Positions 5,284 through 8,755 of a DNA stretch of 8,755 nucleotides are shown piece by piece. The position numbers and the translations under genes are program-made. The notes beneath the pieces are model-generated. The model saw nothing but the letters and a program-made list of their open reading frames with translations. It had not been told where the DNA came from and made no database searches. Source of the DNA: Cytophagales bacterium. Lineage in GTDB: Bacteria > Bacteroidota > Bacteroidia > Cytophagales > ES-bin-26. Within the stretch, counting starts at the first letter, position 1. Each line of letters opens with the position of its first letter. The DNA is taken from contig JACMKY010000326.1 in assembly GCA_014379925.1 (NCBI GenBank), positions 1-8,755 of the forward strand, in the 5' to 3' direction.

Positions 5284-7740
5284 GTGCGCCACCTGGTCCC
5301 CGTTGTTCTTGCCTTCCTGGTTCCGCTCCCCGAGTTACACGCCCAAACGGCCGTCATCGAAGGGAAAATCGTGGACCAATCCGAAAAGCAACCGCTCGAA
5401 TTTGCCACCGTTGCGCTTCACCGTTCCGCGGACAGCACCCTGGTGGGAGGAGTTGTGTCCGATGCGGACGGCCACTTCCGCCTCGAAAAGCTGTCGGCCG
5501 GCCGCTACTACCTGGCCATCGGTTTCTTGGGATACGACTCCAGGAAGGTGGCGGGGGTAAACCTGGCCGCTGACCAGCAACTGAACCTGGGCACCGTCCC
5601 CCTCTCGGCGGGTCAGCAACTGCTCGATGAACTGATCGTGAGGGGAGAAAAGGCTACCAGTTACCACAAAATAGACAAGCAGGTTTACAACGCCGCCCGG
5701 TTCGGGTCCAGCCAGGGGGGCACCGCCACCGACGTGCTCCGGAACCTGCCTTCGGTGGCCGTCAACGGGGAAGGGGAAGTCACGGTGCGGGGTTCGGGGG
5801 GCTTCACGGTGCTCATTGACGGGAAACCAGTGCAGTCGGATGCCACGACGATCCTCAGCCAGTTGCCGGCCAATTCGATTGAAAACGTGGAAGTCATCAC
5901 CGCGCCGTCTTCCAAATACGACCCGGACGGCAAAGCGGGCATCCTCAACATCACCACCAAGAAAGGAACGACCAACGGCCTCTACCTGGTGACCAACGCC
6001 CAGGTGGGGCTGCCGAGCGTGGAAACCTACGGCAACGCGGCGCGCCCCCGACGCTTCGGGGGAGACTTCACCGCCAACTACCGGAAAGACCGGTGGGACC
6101 TTTCGCTGGGGGCCAACTATAAGCGGGACGACATTGCCGGTTACCGGGATGGGGAGGCCGAAACGGACGGGGGTTCGGTACGCACTACTTTTCCTTCCCT
6201 GGGCGAGCGAAGCTACCGGAACTACACCTACGCGCTGCGGGCCACGGCCGCCTACCAAATCAACCCGCGCCATTCCGTGGCCGCCGGATTTTACGGGGGC
6301 AAACGCACGCAGTACCGCCGGGCGGACCTTCTCTACCGCCAAAGGAGGGCGGACGCGGGCACGGGCGCGCCGATCGATGCCCTGGACTTCTTCAACAAGA
6401 ACCTCCGGGAGCGGAAAAGTGACTTCGCCATCGCCAACCTGGATTACACCCGCCGTTTTGCCGACCGATCCACGCTCACCCTGTCCGGCCTCTACGAAAA
6501 GACCCAACTGGGCGGCCCGACCGACAACCGGAACGTGAAGCCCGCCGACGAAAGCCAACTCATCAACCGTTCGTTGATGGAGGAAGACAACCCCCTGGAC
6601 GGATTCCGCTTCAAGGCCGACTACGTCCGGCCCGTCGGCAAGCAGGGCCGGTTGGAAGCCGGGTACCAGTACCGGTACCTGCTGCACCGGGGGGAATTCC
6701 GCTACCTCGAGTTGGACCTGGGCACCGGGGCGTGGCTGGTTCGTCCGGACCTGAGCAATGCCATCCGGCTCACCCGGCACATCCATTCCGGCTACGGCCA
6801 ATACGCCGACCGGGTCGGAAAACTGAACTATTCGGCGGGATTGCGGCTGGAGTACACGGATCGGGTGCTGAACGACGCCAGTACGCCCGCCCCGTACGTC
6901 TTCGAGCGGTGGAACCTGTTCCCTTCCGTCAACCTGCTCTACGACCTGGGCCGGAGCTACCAGCTGAAGGCCGGCTACAGCCGCCGCATTACCCACACGA
7001 CCACCAACGAGATGAATCCCTTCCCGGCCCGCCGGCATTCGGAGGTGCTGGAAGTGGGCGACCCTACCCTACTGCCCGAATACACGGATGCCGCGGAACT
7101 GGGCGGCATTAAAAGCTTCGGCAACGGTTCCCTCTTCGCCAACTTCTACCACCGGGGCACCCGGCACGTGATCAACCGGGTGAACAGCGTCTACAGCGAC
7201 ACCATCCTGAACCGCACCTACACCAACGCCGGCCAAGCCACGGCCTGGGGGCTGGAGTTGGGCACCGACCTGAAACTGACCAAATGGTGGAACTGGTACG
7301 CGGGCGGCAACGCGTACCGCTACGCCATCGAGGGGGCGGTTTTCAACCGGGAGGTGAACCGGAGGGGCTTTAATTATTCCTTCAACGTCAACACCACGTT
7401 CCGGCTCCGGCCCACCCTCAGCCTGCAGGGAAGCGTCAATTACCTTTCGAGGACCGTGACGGCCCAGGGCGAAGATTCCCGGCTCCTGCTGCCGGCCGCC
7501 ACGCTCCGCAAAATCCTGCTGGATGGCCGGGCGAGTCTCAGCCTGCAGTGGGCCAACATCGATCTGGGCTGGCTCGGATCCAACCAGCAACGCATTGCTA
7601 CCCGGGGCGATGGTTTCTATTCGTCCACCAACTACATCCAGGAAGTGGACATCTTTCGAATCAACTTCAGCTACCAATTGAACAAACTGGCCCGCAAGGT
7701 AAAGTTTACCGAAAGCGAATTCGGGGAGAAGGAGTTTTGA
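5284..7740 (+). CDS. TonB-dependent receptor-like outer-membrane beta-barrel protein
   Basis: The 818-residue product is built as expected for a Bacteroidota outer-membrane receptor. A signal peptide (residues 1-20, hydrophobic core VPVVLAFLVPLP, likely cut after LHA) is followed by a CarboxypepD_reg-like beta-sandwich (about 24-105, with VVSDADGHFRLEKL). Next comes a plug domain (about 115-235, with DVLRNLPSVAVNGEGEVTVR, GGFTVLIDGKP and SIENVEVITAPSSKYDPDGK). The rest is a long barrel with many aromatic-rich alternating strands, the outer-membrane beta-barrel family that lacks SusC features. It ends SEFGEKEF, a tail I associate with this receptor group. No SusD-like partner follows, so it is not a standard glycan-uptake pair. 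The frame is open to a TTG at 5239, but GTG at 5284 gives a compact signal peptide. Its ligand cannot be read from sequence. It is followed by the oppositely oriented phytase gene, which may hint at phosphate-rich ligands. Confidence 0.88.
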   Translation: MRHLVPVVLAFLVPLPELHAQTAVIEGKIVDQSEKQPLEFATVALHRSADSTLVGGVVSDADGHFRLEKLSAGRYYLAIGFLGYDSRKVAGVNLAADQQLNLGTVPLSAGQQLLDELIVRGEKATSYHKIDKQVYNAARFGSSQGGTATDVLRNLPSVAVNGEGEVTVRGSGGFTVLIDGKPVQSDATTILSQLPANSIENVEVITAPSSKYDPDGKAGILNITTKKGTTNGLYLVTNAQVGLPSVETYGNAARPRRFGGDFTANYRKDRWDLSLGANYKRDDIAGYRDGEAETDGGSVRTTFPSLGERSYRNYTYALRATAAYQINPRHSVAAGFYGGKRTQYRRADLLYRQRRADAGTGAPIDALDFFNKNLRERKSDFAIANLDYTRRFADRSTLTLSGLYEKTQLGGPTDNRNVKPADESQLINRSLMEEDNPLDGFRFKADYVRPVGKQGRLEAGYQYRYLLHRGEFRYLELDLGTGAWLVRPDLSNAIRLTRHIHSGYGQYADRVGKLNYSAGLRLEYTDRVLNDASTPAPYVFERWNLFPSVNLLYDLGRSYQLKAGYSRRITHTTTNEMNPFPARRHSEVLEVGDPTLLPEYTDAAELGGIKSFGNGSLFANFYHRGTRHVINRVNSVYSDTILNRTYTNAGQATAWGLELGTDLKLTKWWNWYAGGNAYRYAIEGAVFNREVNRRGFNYSFNVNTTFRLRPTLSLQGSVNYLSRTVTAQGEDSRLLLPAATLRKILLDGRASLSLQWANIDLGWLGSNQQRIATRGDGFYSSTNYIQEVDIFRINFSYQLNKLARKVKFTESEFGEKEF

Positions 7741-7833
7741 GTGGTCAGGCGGCAATGCCGACCGAAAGTTAGCCTCCTGAGATTTGTCTGCCAAAATCGG
7801 CGTTACTTTCCCTCTCGACTGTGCCGCGCTGGC
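7741..7833. other. Short spacer between convergent genes, no clear terminator
   Basis: The 93-base gap separates the stops of the receptor and phytase genes. An imperfect stem at 7743-7763 (GGTC-GGC with GCC-GACC, one bulged A, six-base loop) is present, but neither strand shows a T-tract after it. Ends of both transcripts may depend on Rho or be overlapping. Confidence 0.35.
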
Positions 7834-8755
7834 CTACTTTTCGCCCACCAAATCCTTCCAGGCGTAGTAGTGGAACGTCCGGTCGTCGGACATGGCCACG
7901 AACAGCCCACCCGGAAAACGGGGACCCAGCGCCTGGCTGGTCACCTCGGAACCGTCGCTTTCGACCAGGGAAAGCTTGACGATCCTGACCAGCCGATGGT
8001 CGTGGGGGTTGGTTGGGGTACCCTCCCGGCGGAAGAGGTGGAACTGGGAGGCTTGCTGGTCGGACACCAGAATGTATCCGGTACGCGCGTCGGTTTGGTA
8101 AATGGAGAGGCCCTCGTGGTCACTGGTAAAACCGGTCGTGGCAAACAAGGCCAGTTCACGGTCGTCTCCCCGGTCCGGGTCGGCGTGGTACTTGCGCACG
8201 CCCACCGTCTCGTCGGAGTAATAGACGTAACCCAGTTGGTCATCCACGACAATCGACTCGATTTCCTTCTTGCCGCTCCAGCGGCCAAACTTCCGGACCA
8301 ACGTCGCCCGGACTTTCTCCGGTCCGTCGGATTCCAGGCGGTACTGCCACAGGTAGGAGCCATTGGTCGGACCTTCCTTGCGGCCCACGATGGCGAACAC
8401 GGCCCCGTCGGAAGGTCTTTTGTAGAGGGCAATGCCCATGGGTGCCCGTTGTGGTTCGCCTTCGAACACGGGCAGGCCGCCACCGTCGACCGGTTGCAGG
8501 TTGGGCAGGCGGAAAATACGAAGCCGGTTGGTCAGCCGTTCCGTCACCACGGCGATGTCCGTGGGCTGGCCATTCAGGCTGAAGCCGTATTCGACGTCCA
8601 CGTTGTTGGGCCGCCTCAATCCCCGCACCACCTTGTCGGCCACGATCTTCCCGTCCAGGTCATAGACGTACAAGGCCCCCAACGAATCTTTGTCGGTTCC
8701 CAGCACCAGGCTTCGGGCCGGGTCGGCCGGGTTGATCCAGATGGCCGGGTCGTCG
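7834..8755 (-). CDS. Beta-propeller 3-phytase, N-terminus cut by window edge
   Basis: The minus-strand frame runs from the right edge to a TAG at 7834-7836 (306 codons within the window). The first residues in view, DDPAIWINPADP, then LVLGTDK, are the hallmark start of beta-propeller phytases (BPP, PhyC-like). Further matches are GLRRPNNVDVEYGF (calcium/phosphate site region), APMGIALYKR, EIESIVVDDQLGYVYYSDET, DHEGLSIYQTDARTGYILVS followed by FHLFRREG, and ALGPRFPGGLFVAMSD with the final FHYYAW. These correspond to the six blades in order. The family hydrolyses phytate in a calcium-dependent way, releasing phosphate, and is normally secreted or surface-anchored; the signal peptide would lie beyond the window. 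Some 40-60 N-terminal residues are probably missing. There is an internal GTG at 8706 that could look like a start, but the DDPAIW motif upstream shows it is not. It converges on the receptor gene; linkage of phytase and TonB-dependent receptor genes is known from other Gram-negative bacteria. Confidence 0.92.
   Translation of the reverse strand, partial: DDPAIWINPADPARSLVLGTDKDSLGALYVYDLDGKIVADKVVRGLRRPNNVDVEYGFSLNGQPTDIAVVTERLTNRLRIFRLPNLQPVDGGGLPVFEGEPQRAPMGIALYKRPSDGAVFAIVGRKEGPTNGSYLWQYRLESDGPEKVRATLVRKFGRWSGKKEIESIVVDDQLGYVYYSDETVGVRKYHADPDRGDDRELALFATTGFTSDHEGLSIYQTDARTGYILVSDQQASQFHLFRREGTPTNPHDHRLVRIVKLSLVESDGSEVTSQALGPRFPGGLFVAMSDDRTFHYYAWKDLVGEK

Noticed and set aside
5335..7038. 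A 567-codon open frame on the minus strand opposite the receptor gene
   Set aside because: It is a shadow of a GC-rich gene with strong codon bias. Its translation is rich in valine, glycine and arginine without any recognisable domain, while the plus-strand frame is a clear receptor.
7743..7763. Imperfect stem between the convergent receptor and phytase genes as a bidirectional terminator
   Set aside because: The stem is bulged and no T-tract follows on either strand.
8704..8706. GTG as the start codon of the phytase
   Set aside because: The conserved DDPAIW motif lies upstream in the same frame, so the gene continues past the window edge.
1..8755. tRNA, rRNA, CRISPR arrays, phage genes or defence systems
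   Set aside because: I saw no tRNA-like cloverleaf, no regularly spaced repeats beyond the two-copy elements listed, and no nuclease-effector or phage structural gene set. The EEP protein alone is not evidence of a defence system.

Overview
The window most likely comes from a member of the Bacteroidota, probably a GC-rich environmental lineage such as the Cytophagia. Three things point there: a large outer-membrane receptor with an N-terminal CarboxypepD_reg-like domain and a terminal EFGEKEF tail, candidate promoter boxes of the Bacteroidota type (TAnnTTTG), and weak or absent Shine-Dalgarno sequences. The genus cannot be told from this stretch. By eye, the first 1.5 kb is less GC-rich and mostly non-coding. 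From about 1.66 kb onward the DNA is dense, GC-rich coding sequence.

Layout. The left edge (minus strand) holds most of an ECF-type RNA polymerase sigma factor, cut by the window edge near its region 4 helix-turn-helix. About 1.1 kb without an intact gene follows. It carries the 3' end of a dead DDE transposase (IS982-like), a 21-bp near-perfect palindrome, other inverted repeats, and a Rho-independent terminator facing right. Next comes an orphan DUF58/von Willebrand-type protein preceded by a hairpin-rich leader.

After a regulatory gap lies a tight three-gene plus-strand operon with overlapping genes. The gap holds a tandem 17-bp TetR-operator-like repeat, a candidate promoter and a terminator-like hairpin. 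The operon encodes an endonuclease/exonuclease/phosphatase (EEP) family hydrolase, a PfkB-type pyridoxal-kinase-like sugar/vitamin kinase, and PhnN (ribose 1,5-bisphosphate phosphokinase, PRPP-forming). A short AT-rich spacer with three copies of a 13-bp motif leads to a TonB-dependent-receptor-like beta-barrel protein. Facing it on the minus strand is a beta-propeller 3-phytase, cut by the right edge.

How the genes may fit together. Several products handle phosphorylated small molecules: phytase releases phosphate from phytate, the outer-membrane receptor could import a ligand, PhnN makes PRPP, and the EEP enzyme cleaves phosphoesters. PhnN is present with no C-P lyase gene in view and is co-transcribed with a PfkB kinase. 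This is the most interesting point of the window and could indicate a small route from a ribose phosphate to PRPP. That is inference, and the receptor and phytase may be unrelated to the operon.
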